Source: CAYWNA01 sp964459305 (GTDB lineage Bacteria > Planctomycetota > Planctomycetia > Pirellulales > Pirellulaceae). Taken from it: DNA of 20,590 nucleotides. The stretch is from positions 1-20,590 of the forward strand of contig CAYWNA010000243.1 of NCBI GenBank assembly GCA_964459305.1, in the 5' to 3' direction. Below the pieces are notes generated by a model that made no database searches, was not told the origin of the DNA, and worked only from the letters and a program-made list of their open reading frames with translations. Every line of letters begins with the position of its first letter. Positions within the stretch are counted from its first letter, which is position 1. The position numbers were made by a program, and so were the translations under genes. Below are positions 6,592 to 15,512 of the stretch, in pieces.

Positions 6592-8589
6592 ATGAAAATG
6601 CATGCATGCTGCAGCTTCGTCGCGTTCGCCTTGGCAGTGCCGGCCGCCGCTGCGGAGTCGATTGACACTCAGAGCCCCGACGGGAACCTGGCGGCGAGGT
6701 TTCAGCTAGTCGAGGGAACTCCCCATTGGCAAGTCCGATTCAACGACGAGCCGGTCCTCGAACCAGGGCGGCTGGGCCTGCAGTTGGGTGGTGATGAACT
6801 CGGGGCACTGGATACGGTGTCAAGCTCTCTATCGAGGCACCGTGAAACGGTCGCGACCGTGTGGGGTAAATTCGCGGAATACGACGACCATTTCAGCCAA
6901 CTGCTCTGGACGCTGGGCGAAACATCCGGCAAGGGCCGCAAGCTGCGGATCGAGGTCCGCGTCTATGACAGTGGGATTGCCTTGCGCTACGTGTTTCCGC
7001 CTGACGGCGGATGGGAACCGACGATTCCCTTGGCCGACGATCGCACGGAGTTCTGCTTCGCCGGCGATTACACGGGATGGTGCTACGCGGGCGAGCACGA
7101 CCCCCTGGGGCCCCAACCCTTGAGTCGATTTCGATCCGGACGGCGGGGCGGCGCACGACTGCCGTTGACCGTCCGTTGTTCTCCGGCCGTTCATCTGGCG
7201 GTCTTGGAAGCTGCGATCTTCGACTGCGCACCGTTTGCGCTCACTCCGAGCGATGCGGGACGGTATGCGTTTCGGGCCACCTTTCCCGCTTCCACGTTGT
7301 CCAGCGGCGGAGCTACGTCCTGGCGCGTCCTGCTGGTCGGACGAACCGCTGGCGACCTGCTCGTTTCGCCGGTCATGTACTGTCTGAACCCGCCTTGCCG
7401 AATCGAAGACACCGGCTGGGTCAAGCCCGGTCTGGCGATGTGGGATTGGCGGGCGTGGGGCGCAACGACCGAGGACGGCTTCACCTACGGGTTGGACATG
7501 CCCAGTTGGCGGCGTTTCATTGATTTCGCGTCAAAACATCATGTCCGCTACCTGGTCCTCGACGCGGGGTGGTACGGCCTGGAGTTCGAGAAGACGTCAG
7601 ACCCCCGAACGAGTCGAAAGTACCTGCTCGTACAGCCGGACCCGCAAAACCCTCGTCTCGTTCCGCAAGCCCCGCCGGCCGACTGGGACGACCCCATTGA
7701 TGTGCCGGCCCTGATTCGGTACGGCCGGAGCAAGAATGTTGGCGTCATTCTCTATTTCAACGACATCGCCCGGCTGAACTGCCCTTTCGAGGAAACGTTG
7801 GCGCTGTACCAACGCTGGGGTGCGGCGGGGATCAAGTACGGCTTCATGAAAGGCAAGGGCCAGCAGAAGGTGCGCGAAACGCGGAGAATCGTCGAGCTCT
7901 GTGCGAAGCACCGACTGCTCTGCGACTTCCACGACGGACCGGTTCCGCCATCGGGCGACCGAAGGACCTATCCCAACTACGTCGCGCGCGAGTTCTGTCA
8001 CTCCCAGTCCGACGCACGCCGCGCCTTCAGCCCGACCGGGTTTTGCGAACAGGTGTTTGTCAACATGCTCGCCGGACCCTTGGATATGTGCAACGGCCTG
8101 TACGCGCTGGAAAACCCGGCCCGTGATCGCCCCAAGATCTTTACCAACGTGAACACCACGATCGTGGCCGAGACCGCGCGCGTGATGATCGCCTTTTCGG
8201 GTCTGTCGATTCTACCGGACTGTCCCGAAGCCTATGAGGCGAGGTCCGATCTATTCGACTATCTGGGCAAACTGCCCATGACGTGGGATGAGACTCGAAT
8301 CCTGCATGGCCAGATCGGCCAGTACATTACCACGGCCCGCCGCAGCGGCAGCCATTGGTTTGTCGCTTCCGCCACCAACGAAGAAGCACGTTCGCTCGAA
8401 ATTGCCCTTGATTTCCTCGAATCCGATCAGGTCTACAACGCCACGCTTTACGAGGACGCCCCCGACGCGCACTACATTGAAAACCGTGAAGCCTATCGAG
8501 TGCGGAAGCGAGAGGTTAGACGCGGCGACAAAATCGACGCTGTCATGGCACCTGGCGGCGGTCATTGCGTTCACCTTGAACCGCGATGA
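6592..8589 (+). CDS. Secreted glycoside hydrolase family 97 protein
   Basis: 665 residues. The start is the ATG at 6592, since AAAAGAG lies 6 nt upstream; a TTG two codons earlier is unlikely. A signal peptide ends near AAAAES. GH97 enzymes hydrolyse alpha-glucosides or alpha-galactosides. The N-terminal beta-sandwich spans about residues 25-265 (with RIEVRVYDSGIALRY), the TIM barrel about 275-560 (GWVKPGLAMWDWRAWG, then YLVLDAGWYG), and a C-terminal beta domain follows. Residues 447-467 read FHDG...RRTYPNYVARE, the GH97 region carrying a catalytic or metal-binding Glu (E467). IKYGF at 414-418 has Gly where retaining members have the Asp nucleophile, as in the inverting SusB type. The length is normal. 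Substrate unknown; an inverting alpha-glycosidase is inferred. Confidence 0.9.
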   Translation: MKMHACCSFVAFALAVPAAAAESIDTQSPDGNLAARFQLVEGTPHWQVRFNDEPVLEPGRLGLQLGGDELGALDTVSSSLSRHRETVATVWGKFAEYDDHFSQLLWTLGETSGKGRKLRIEVRVYDSGIALRYVFPPDGGWEPTIPLADDRTEFCFAGDYTGWCYAGEHDPLGPQPLSRFRSGRRGGARLPLTVRCSPAVHLAVLEAAIFDCAPFALTPSDAGRYAFRATFPASTLSSGGATSWRVLLVGRTAGDLLVSPVMYCLNPPCRIEDTGWVKPGLAMWDWRAWGATTEDGFTYGLDMPSWRRFIDFASKHHVRYLVLDAGWYGLEFEKTSDPRTSRKYLLVQPDPQNPRLVPQAPPADWDDPIDVPALIRYGRSKNVGVILYFNDIARLNCPFEETLALYQRWGAAGIKYGFMKGKGQQKVRETRRIVELCAKHRLLCDFHDGPVPPSGDRRTYPNYVAREFCHSQSDARRAFSPTGFCEQVFVNMLAGPLDMCNGLYALENPARDRPKIFTNVNTTIVAETARVMIAFSGLSILPDCPEAYEARSDLFDYLGKLPMTWDETRILHGQIGQYITTARRSGSHWFVASATNEEARSLEIALDFLESDQVYNATLYEDAPDAHYIENREAYRVRKREVRRGDKIDAVMAPGGGHCVHLEPR

Positions 8590-8607
8590 CGCCTCGCGTG
8601 AGTGGTC

Positions 8608-10992
8608 TTATGGCAACACCAAATCCCAATATCGCACGGTCGCCGGCCTGCCATCCTCCAGAATCAACGCGATCTTGTTGATCCCGTTCCGCACGAGCCG
8701 GCGCGGACACTTGAAGCACGTGTAGTTGGTTGGCTCACCCATGCCGGACTCGTAGGGATGGTCGAGCGGTTTGTGGACATAGTCGGTGGGCTCCAGCGTC
8801 GTCCCGTTGACCTTTGCCATCCATTGGCGACTGGAAATGTCCTCGGCGGCCATCAGGCGGAGGATGCCGTCGGTCGACTGGTGTTCGGTCGGGGCCATGT
8901 CCAGTTCAAACGTGCGGGCGTCGCCTTTCTCGAAACGGGCTGGCAGTTGACCGGTAGACTTGGTGAACCAGTTCTCTGCCAAGAAGTACCACTGCGGTTC
9001 CCGCGCAAGCCAATCGGGGTCGGCCAGGTGTTTGAGGACGTGGAATGGTGGTTCGTTGAACGGACCGCGGCCGGGGACGCCGTGGTCGCGGTAGTAGACG
9101 AAGTTGAACAGACTCATACCGTCAATGCCGCGGCGATACGCCACGTGGGCCGTCGTGTAGAACTGTTGGTCCGTGGTTCTCATGAATAAGAAGTTGTCGC
9201 CTCCGGTTGTGGTCAGACGCTGGCCGGTCATCGTACAGTGACACATCTCCAGGTACAGAGCGACGTCAGGCACAATCCGGCGGATCTTGGCCACGTCGTG
9301 TGCCTGAAACGTGAAATAGGACGGGGACAGGTTCAGCATCTCCACTCCGGCGTCGACGAACGACGGCAAGTCGATGCCGATGTCGGCGTGCATTTGCAGC
9401 TTGCATGGCACTCGGGCGCAGAGCCAACGGTGCTGGCCCGGTTCGGCAGTTCGGTCAAGCAAGGTCCGCACGTCTGCAACAAACCGAGTGATTATCTCGA
9501 TGCGTCGCTCGACGGCTGCTTCCTCCTTGAAGAAGCTGGGGAATCGCATGAAGTCCAACTCGAACCCGGTGATCTCGTAGTTCTCACAGATTTCCTCAAT
9601 TAGTGCGAACATATGCTGCCACACTTCGGGCACCGACCAGTCCAGCCCAGAGCCCACGGACCCCAGCCACCAGTCGGGATGCTCCACGTAGAAGCGGCTG
9701 ATCGAGTGAATGCCCCGTCGGTTGCCCGGCGTTTCGGCGTGGTGAAGATGGTGCGTATCGTTCAGCCGCATCGAGATAAACGGCGTTTGGCCAACGTCAC
9801 GGCATTCGCCGATGAAGTCCTTGAACGGATCGCCTCCGTCGAGGATATACTGGTGCACGCCCGGGTAACGCAGCTTGCCTGGATCGATGCCGAAGTTCTT
9901 CGCCCACCATGCGTGATGCTCGTCGAGCGTATACAGCTTGCTTGGCCACCACGGCACGGCGCCGTGCGCCGGCTGGAGCATATGGACGTTCGCCTCTTTC
10001 GCTTCGCGCACCGAGGCACACAAATGGTCCGGGTGAAACCGTTCGCCCTTCTTGTGCCAAGGCGTGACAATGCCCGTGTTCGTGAAATCATTGCTGTACA
10101 GCACCTTGAATGGCGGCTTCGTGGGTTTGGACCGGGCGGTCTGCGTCGCCAAATCGGGAACGATGGTCTTGGCATCGGCGAAGTTCTGCCCAATTTCGTC
10201 GTCGTCGAGTGCCCGGTCGTAAAGGCGAGCCAATGCGACAGCGCCTTCGAGACCGTTCGAATTCCTCAGCGAGTTCGACCCGATGGCAGGCAGGTTGATC
10301 AGCGCGTCCGGCGGTTTGTTGATTCGTCCCTCGTAGTTGCCGTTCCGACCCGACCGAGTTCGCGACTGCTCCTCGCCATCCAGAATCAACCGCACTCGTT
10401 TGCCATCGAAGGTGCCGATCGCGTGGTGCCACCCCTTGGCGATACGCGTTTGGGACATGAGTGAATGCCACTGGCCATCTTCACCGAAAATACCAAATTC
10501 GAGAAACCCCAGATAACCATCCTGTTGTGGTGGCTCGCCGCGAATCTGTAAGAACCACTGCCGGGAGTTTCCGGGAACCGCGTTGGTCGCCTTCCGAATC
10601 TTCGGCGGGTGCGTGGTGACGATCAGTTGAAGAGGGCCTCGCGTGCTATCAACGCGAAAGACAGCTTCCAGGGTAAGCCGTTCCGGGTGAATCGGCCTGG
10701 CGGCGACAACCGCGCCTTTCCCACCAAATTCGATACGCCCAGGATCAGCCTCGTCTCTCGCATCCCCCAGAAGCGAACCGTGGTTCTCCGAGCCGCTGTC
10801 ATCCGTCAATTGGTCAGTTGCTGCCGAGCCGGGTGACTTCTGCACCTTCCAACTCAGCACCAAGCCCTCGCGGCCGGTCGTTTCGTCTTGCCCGACGGCA
10901 ATCTCGGCACCAGCCACGAGCCAACAAGCCATTGCGAGACGCACAGGGCGGCAGGGCCGCCAACCAAATGCGAGCTGCCGCTCGATTACCAT
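8608..10992 (-). CDS. Secreted LamG-domain protein with glycosidase-like TIM barrel
   Basis: 794 residues from the ATG at 10992, preceded by GGGAG at 7 nt; a longer frame from 11034 lacks a site. A signal peptide runs through VAGAEIAVG. Residues about 40-270 form a concanavalin/LamG-like module (LTLEAVFRVD, GWHHAIGTFDGKRVRLILDG, ending ALARLYDRALDDDEI). From about residue 295 a TIM-barrel-like region begins (FKVLYSNDFTNTG), with PGVHQYILDGGD, PFISMRLND, ITGFELDFMRFP and LCARVPCKLQMHAD. The ELDFMRFP strand resembles the catalytic-side strand of putative GHL-type glycosidases (HLDYIRYP-like). A small beta C-terminal domain follows. It converges with the GH97 gene with only 18 bp between stops. 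An extracellular glycoside hydrolase is inferred; no substrate can be named. Confidence 0.82.
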   Translation of the reverse strand: MVIERQLAFGWRPCRPVRLAMACWLVAGAEIAVGQDETTGREGLVLSWKVQKSPGSAATDQLTDDSGSENHGSLLGDARDEADPGRIEFGGKGAVVAARPIHPERLTLEAVFRVDSTRGPLQLIVTTHPPKIRKATNAVPGNSRQWFLQIRGEPPQQDGYLGFLEFGIFGEDGQWHSLMSQTRIAKGWHHAIGTFDGKRVRLILDGEEQSRTRSGRNGNYEGRINKPPDALINLPAIGSNSLRNSNGLEGAVALARLYDRALDDDEIGQNFADAKTIVPDLATQTARSKPTKPPFKVLYSNDFTNTGIVTPWHKKGERFHPDHLCASVREAKEANVHMLQPAHGAVPWWPSKLYTLDEHHAWWAKNFGIDPGKLRYPGVHQYILDGGDPFKDFIGECRDVGQTPFISMRLNDTHHLHHAETPGNRRGIHSISRFYVEHPDWWLGSVGSGLDWSVPEVWQHMFALIEEICENYEITGFELDFMRFPSFFKEEAAVERRIEIITRFVADVRTLLDRTAEPGQHRWLCARVPCKLQMHADIGIDLPSFVDAGVEMLNLSPSYFTFQAHDVAKIRRIVPDVALYLEMCHCTMTGQRLTTTGGDNFLFMRTTDQQFYTTAHVAYRRGIDGMSLFNFVYYRDHGVPGRGPFNEPPFHVLKHLADPDWLAREPQWYFLAENWFTKSTGQLPARFEKGDARTFELDMAPTEHQSTDGILRLMAAEDISSRQWMAKVNGTTLEPTDYVHKPLDHPYESGMGEPTNYTCFKCPRRLVRNGINKIALILEDGRPATVRYWDLVLP

Positions 10993-10999
10993 TGGTCCG

Positions 11000-11004
11000 C
11001 TCCC
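11000..11004 (-). promoter_or_regulatory. Shine-Dalgarno GGGAG deciding the LamG-barrel start
   Basis: GGGAG on the minus strand lies 7 nt before the ATG at 10992, favouring this start over the one 42 nt further upstream. Confidence 0.6.
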
Positions 11005-11087
11005 GTTGGTCGCTCTACTTTGTGAAAAAGTCAACGATCATTGACAATAGTGGCCCAGGAAATCGTGTCGGGCACATTTCGTTAATG

Positions 11088-11124
11088 CTCCTTGCTCGAA
11101 TCGATCGTTGTCCGTCGACGGATT
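11088..11124 (+). repeat. 37-bp direct repeat, copy 1
   Basis: Begins CTCCTTGCT and ends GTCGACGGATT. It aligns without gaps to 11917-11953, with about 29 of 37 positions identical by my count. The two copies bracket the small CARDB-like gene. A 12-bp palindrome (TCCGTCGACGGA) is present in this copy only. Confidence 0.5.
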
Positions 11125-11458
11125 ATGTCACAACTGACGGCAGAAATCAGCCAGGGCGGTTTTCGTGAATGATGGAGATGACTTCGGCAACCGTCACAGC
11201 GAGCTGTTTGGCGGCCCACCGCGCCCCAACGACCCGGACAATCCCGATTGCCATACGCCCAGCGCCTTTGCGTAGGCGAACGTGTACGCACGTCTTGTCG
11301 GACTGAGGCAAAGAACCGCCATGCAATGGTAAGGGCATTGCCGACCGAGGGCCGCCGGCAGACCGACCCGGATCCGTTTCGCAAGGCGGCATAACTCGGC
11401 TACCTCCGACGGACGAAACCAACGTTCCCTGCACACTTGATCGACAGGAGCCAAAACG

Positions 11459-11890
11459 ATGATGCGAAAAGCCTTACCAGCCGCCCTGCTCATGTCGGTC
11501 GTCGCGGGGCTCGGCCAAGTGAACGCGGCCGAGTCAGGATCGGAAAGGACGCAGGCCTGGAATCACGCTGAGCCTATTCCGCAAACCGATCTCGCCGTAA
11601 CGGACATCTTTCTCGACCGGCTGCGCAACGGCCACCTCTGGGTGCGAATCACGAACCACGGTCCGAACGTCGTTCACGGGCGACGAGCGGAATTGATTGT
11701 GGTCGTCGATGGCGGTAGCCTGCTGGTGGATGGCCCCCTGAACGTCGCGCCCGGTCAAACCAGAACGCTCAACACGGGGATGGTAGTCGACGCTTCCAAG
11801 AGAGTACGGGACATTACGGTGACTGTCCGCGTGCCGGGCATGAGGGACCTGAACCCGTCAAACAACACCTACCGTGAACGAGTGCCGTAG
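11459..11890 (+). CDS. Small secreted CARDB-like protein
   Basis: 143 residues. AGGAG stands 8 nt before the first of two adjacent ATGs. A signal peptide (MMRKALPAALLMSVVAGLG) is probably cleaved after VNA. The mature domain, from about residue 43, reads DLAVTDIFLDRLRNGHLWVRI, then NHGPNVV, VAPGQTRTLNTG, and ends VRVPGMRDLNPSNNTYRERV. This is the pattern of CARDB/DUF11-like immunoglobulin folds: an opening 'DL-x-V', a 'V-x-[IV]-x-N-x-G' step, and a closing 'D-x-N-P-x-N-N'. Such domains mediate adhesion or act as modules of larger surface proteins; here it is the whole protein. Function unknown. Direct repeats lie on both sides. Confidence 0.78.
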   Translation: MMRKALPAALLMSVVAGLGQVNAAESGSERTQAWNHAEPIPQTDLAVTDIFLDRLRNGHLWVRITNHGPNVVHGRRAELIVVVDGGSLLVDGPLNVAPGQTRTLNTGMVVDASKRVRDITVTVRVPGMRDLNPSNNTYRERVP

Positions 11891-11916
11891 GCGCGCCCAA
11901 AGCTCGTTTGCTCTCA

Positions 11917-11953
11917 CTCCTTGCTGAAATCGATTACTTCCAGTCGACGGATT
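11917..11953 (+). repeat. 37-bp direct repeat, copy 2
   Basis: Second copy of the 11088-11124 sequence, in the same orientation, in the 76-bp gap between the convergent CARDB-like and HzsA-like genes. It shares AATCGAT and GTCGACGGATT with copy 1. Confidence 0.5.
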
Positions 11954-11966
11954 CCGAGCCGTCCGA

Positions 11967-14900
11967 TCATTCTCCCATTTCTCCAGTTACGGAGGCGGCA
12001 CCGGCGATGGAAGGCTGGTGCCACAAGGAACGCCAGTATGCCTTGTCCGTCTCGTACGGGTTGATGGGATCTTTGGTCAGGTCGATGTTCTGGGGCAGAA
12101 CGCCGAAGCGTTTCATCCAGCGGACGTAGTGTTCGTTGGGACGGAAGCCTGTCATGTCGTACCGCCCAGCCTTCTCTTGCCGCGTCTTGGCCGCCCGGAT
12201 GGCCTGAAGGATGGACCGATAATCAGGGTCTTGGGTGTCGCGGAAAACGACGGTCTGGCCGTACTGATCTTTGCACCATCCGTACCCGCCCGCCTCTTTG
12301 GCCAACGGCGCCAAGAGGATCATCGATTTTTCCGGATACGAGAGGTTGTACAGATTCCAGCAGTGTTTGGGGGCGTTCATCCTCCCTTTTCGGACACGCC
12401 GCCCCATCGAAGCGGCCGAGTCGTGGCACCAGAGGCAGCGGTTGTAGACGATCCCGTCGAGAGGCTTTCCGATTTCGACTTTGGCGCTGTTTGCTAGCGC
12501 CCCGGCAACCGCGTTTTCGCTGTGGTTATACACCGCATACGTCCCCGTGAAGTAGGCGCTCGCCTCGATCCATAGACGCACTGTGGCGTGTTCCGGCTTC
12601 GTGAGTTTCACCTCGTAATGGCTGCCGTCGATCTTGTTCATCAACGGGCTGGCTCCGGTGCCGAAACCATAGGGCTGATGATTCCTGAACTCGGTATTGT
12701 AGCGCCCCACCATGTCGCTGATCTGTTTGTAGGCGAACAACGCATAGTAGCTCTGCGTGAACCATTCGTTGTAATCGCCTGTCAGTACCACACGTCCGTC
12801 CGGCTTCTCCGCGCTGTGGCAGGTGACGCAGTGCCGGTCCCAGATCGGCTGGATGTCGCGTGGGTAATCGAACACATCGGGCACGCCAGGGACCGGCTCG
12901 ATTCGGCTCGGCGGGCGTTTCGACGCCATTAGAACATCGTTGCCTGCCGAGCTGGGAGGTTCCGTGCGGGACTCGTGGCAGCCCACGCACCCTTGGGTTT
13001 CGCCGGGCATCACCATCGTATAGCTCTGCATCCGTTTCACCGCCAGCCCTCGTTCGTCGAGCGCCACGAAATAGAGTCCTCTCAGGGGAGGAACCTCGAA
13101 CGAGGCCGACCCGTCGGGCTCCACGGGAACGGTACCCAAAACCCGGCGAAGCGTGTGCGTGCCGTCCATGCTGATGAGACCCGGCAGGGAGAAATAGCTG
13201 ATCGGTTTCGGCAGGTCTTCAAGCACGAGAAGTTTCTTGATCGTGCCGGGCTTGAGCCCCTGCATGTTGCGTCCGCGGTAGACGTTAGCGAGCACCATTC
13301 GCCCGGTAGATTTTTTCAAGTCCGACAGCGGCGGGACGACGCGCTCGCGCGGCCGCGGGCGGATCACCCGCGGGTCGTGAACCACTTTGTCCGCGCGGTA
13401 GAACTCTTGAATCTCTCCTTTGCCATCCACTACCAGCAGACTCTTGTCCTCCGCGACCAGGAAGCAGTCCTCGGACAGCGGATACGGATCTCGGAACCCC
13501 GTCCGTCCGCCGCCAAACCACGGGATACCCGATGTCCAAAAGTAATGATACCGCAAGTCTCTCTTGGGGCTGATCTGCCTGGCTGCGGAAGCTTCGTCCG
13601 GCCCGGCTTTGACATCGACGACCATCACGTTCCCCGCGTTTTCACGCAGGCCGACCGGCGGCGAAAAGACCGATACGACCTTGCCGTCCGTGCCGGGGAT
13701 GGGCAGGGCGTCGCACTTGGAGAAGACCAGATTCGGTGGTCGTACCGTGCCGCCGAAGAGGATCATCTGACCGGTGCCGTCGGGGTTCATGACCCACAAG
13801 TCGCGGAACGACCCGATCGCACTGTCCACGTATTCCCACCGCGTGTAGATCACCCGCCCGTCCGGCAGCACCGCTGGCCGATCGTCGCGGACGTTGTTCG
13901 CGGAAAGGCAAAGAATGTTGCCGCCGTCCTTGTCCATCCGGTGGAGGCTTGCCGCCCGCACGTGATTGCATGGGATGAACCGGCGGGCTCGGCTCGACAC
14001 GAAGATGATGCCGCCGTCAGGCAGGTAGGCCGGATCCGTGTCGTCCCACTCTCCGAAAGTCAGTTGCCTGAGCCCGTTTCCGTCGGTGTTGATCTCGTAG
14101 AGGTTGTAGTGCTTTGTGCCGCCTTTACGATATGCGAACAGGATCTTGCCGCCGTCGTAATGCACGCGTGGGTCGCGGATGTTGCCCATGGGGTCGTCCA
14201 ACAACACCGTAAGTTGCTTGGTTCGCAGGTTGAGCTTCGAGAGCCGCGATCCGTCCGGAGGATAGAGGAATTTATTCGGATCGTCTGACCATCCGCCGAA
14301 GTTGGCGTAGTAATGGCCGTCTGAATACAGCGCGCGCTCGGCGAAGACGACTTCCTCGGCGCCGCCTGTCAACTCCAGGGCCTTCTTGACCAGGTCGGGT
14401 CCGGGAGGCGGTGCGGGCTGGGGCTCGAAGGTGAAGTTGTCGACCAGATAGTCGGCGGAAGATCCTGCCGAGTAAAGACCCACGTCCTTCACCGCCGAGT
14501 TTGCACCGACGTAGCAGAGAGGGCGCGTGTACGCCCCGGACGTCTCCCCGCCAGTCAGCGTAATTGTCACGACTTGGCCCGCGGTGCCATATCCCATCCC
14601 GACGATTCGCAAATGGTTGACCACCGGGGTCTCGCCGTCATCAAAGCGAAGGTCGCCATGGATGTCGGTAGTTGCCTTGACGAACAAACCGGTGTCCTGA
14701 AACCCGCCCTGGCTGTAAACCTGAATCTGGTGCCTATTGCCAGCGGTCGTGTAGACGCGAATGCTGTCGATATTGTCGGACCCGCTGTGAGAACCGCCCG
14801 CCGCCGAATAGGTAACCACACTCAACGATCTGACGCCGGTCGAAGCGGTGTCCAAGACTGCGAAGTCCATCTCCATCGCGAAGTGACGAATGCCGTCGGT

Positions 14901-15149
14901 ACTGACCGTCTGCGACAGAAGGCCGCCGCCGGCCGCCAACCGCGCGCTGCAGTTCCCGCCAACAACGGTCGGTGCCGCCGATGCGGAAGCGACCCCCGAT
15001 CCAGAACTGGACGTCCACGAATCAAATGCTCCCGCCGTGACCGCTTCAAAATCACCGTTCGCCATCCGCCCGGCCATGACCGGCGAACCGGTAGCTGCCG
15101 CAACGCTCGCAACAACCACACACTCACAGAGTATTCTCGACGGCGACAT
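11967..15149 (-). CDS. Hydrazine-synthase-alpha-like tri-heme cytochrome with PD40 propeller
   Basis: 1060 residues from the ATG at 15149; a TTG six codons earlier is less likely, and no strong ribosome binding site is visible. A signal peptide ends near MAG. Residues about 28-250 form an extra beta-rich module opening GRMANGDFEAVTAGAFDSW, similar to lectin-like modules of PEP-CTERM proteins, followed by a Pro-rich linker (PQPAPPPGPD). From about 255 a TolB/PD40-like propeller follows (YNLYEINTDGNGLRQLTFGE, DTDPAYLPDGGIIFVSSRA, DLWVMNPDGTG), then a cytochrome part with three CxxCH heme sites: CVGCH at 721, CVTCH at 774, CLWCH at 905. The layout resembles planctomycete proteins annotated as HzsA-like. 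True hydrazine synthase needs partner subunits, absent here, so anammox is not implied. Likely a periplasmic redox protein of unknown substrate. Confidence 0.87.
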   Translation of the reverse strand: MSPSRILCECVVVASVAAATGSPVMAGRMANGDFEAVTAGAFDSWTSSSGSGVASASAAPTVVGGNCSARLAAGGGLLSQTVSTDGIRHFAMEMDFAVLDTASTGVRSLSVVTYSAAGGSHSGSDNIDSIRVYTTAGNRHQIQVYSQGGFQDTGLFVKATTDIHGDLRFDDGETPVVNHLRIVGMGYGTAGQVVTITLTGGETSGAYTRPLCYVGANSAVKDVGLYSAGSSADYLVDNFTFEPQPAPPPGPDLVKKALELTGGAEEVVFAERALYSDGHYYANFGGWSDDPNKFLYPPDGSRLSKLNLRTKQLTVLLDDPMGNIRDPRVHYDGGKILFAYRKGGTKHYNLYEINTDGNGLRQLTFGEWDDTDPAYLPDGGIIFVSSRARRFIPCNHVRAASLHRMDKDGGNILCLSANNVRDDRPAVLPDGRVIYTRWEYVDSAIGSFRDLWVMNPDGTGQMILFGGTVRPPNLVFSKCDALPIPGTDGKVVSVFSPPVGLRENAGNVMVVDVKAGPDEASAARQISPKRDLRYHYFWTSGIPWFGGGRTGFRDPYPLSEDCFLVAEDKSLLVVDGKGEIQEFYRADKVVHDPRVIRPRPRERVVPPLSDLKKSTGRMVLANVYRGRNMQGLKPGTIKKLLVLEDLPKPISYFSLPGLISMDGTHTLRRVLGTVPVEPDGSASFEVPPLRGLYFVALDERGLAVKRMQSYTMVMPGETQGCVGCHESRTEPPSSAGNDVLMASKRPPSRIEPVPGVPDVFDYPRDIQPIWDRHCVTCHSAEKPDGRVVLTGDYNEWFTQSYYALFAYKQISDMVGRYNTEFRNHQPYGFGTGASPLMNKIDGSHYEVKLTKPEHATVRLWIEASAYFTGTYAVYNHSENAVAGALANSAKVEIGKPLDGIVYNRCLWCHDSAASMGRRVRKGRMNAPKHCWNLYNLSYPEKSMILLAPLAKEAGGYGWCKDQYGQTVVFRDTQDPDYRSILQAIRAAKTRQEKAGRYDMTGFRPNEHYVRWMKRFGVLPQNIDLTKDPINPYETDKAYWRSLWHQPSIAGAASVTGEMGE

Positions 15150-15512
15150 AGCAGTGAAAGCGGGCAAATTGAGATTTCGTGGGAGTTGAACAGGAATGCG
15201 ACCTTTCCGGCTACCCCGTCAAAGACTCCTCGTAGCTGCATTCGCCAGAATGCGGGCCGCTTGGATCACCACACCGCATTCTGGCGAACACCGCTACTGA
15301 TGGAAACGGGCGTATTCCGAAGAAGATCTTCAACGGAGTTGCCTTTCGGGCGCGACCTTACTCCGATACTATGACCTCCGGGGCCGCGGAAAACAATACT
15401 CGGAGCACTCAGCAACGGGTTATCGCGACACAGCGTCGTTCATCACGTCATCCAGCATTTGCACGGCAAAGCAAAGACTCAACCCGTGCCCATTGCAGGA
15501 AAGCAGGATGCC
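15150..15512. other. 363-bp divergent intergenic region
   Basis: It lies between the divergent HzsA-like and heparinase-like genes. It contains the inverted repeat at 15232-15297 and, at its right end, AGGA 4 nt before the heparinase ATG. No promoter is convincing and no gene is supported. Confidence 0.45.
15232..15297. repeat. Inverted repeat with 24-bp arms
   Basis: A perfect 15-bp core, TTCGCCAGAATGCGG at 15241-15255 and its complement at 15274-15288, is extended outward by 9 bp with three mismatches (15232-15240 against 15289-15297). The loop is 18 bp. It sits between two divergent starts, so it is not a terminator for either gene. A REP-like dispersed element or a folded regulator is more likely. 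GCATTCTGGCGAA-type repeats seem common in planctomycete intergenic DNA (recalled, not checked). Confidence 0.85.

Larger units (their letters stand above)
10993..11458. other. 466-bp divergent intergenic region
   Basis: It lies between the outward-facing LamG-barrel and CARDB-like genes. It contains copy 1 of a 37-bp direct repeat (11088-11124), in which TCCGTCGACGGA is a perfect 12-bp palindrome, and the AGGAG ribosome binding site at 11446-11450. Overlapping short frames exist on the minus strand (11082-11493), but none shows domain-like sequence or a good ribosome binding site. I support no gene here. Confidence 0.45.

Noticed and set aside
11147..11434. Minus-strand frame ending in a helix-like tail
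   Set aside because: No ribosome binding site, overlaps other empty frames, and gives no recognisable domain.
12975..14288. 437-codon plus-strand frame
   Set aside because: Antisense to the HzsA-like gene, covering its heme and propeller coding; no signal of its own.
11967..15149. Evidence for anammox metabolism
   Set aside because: HzsA-like proteins are widespread in non-anammox planctomycetes and no hydrazine synthase partner genes are in the window.
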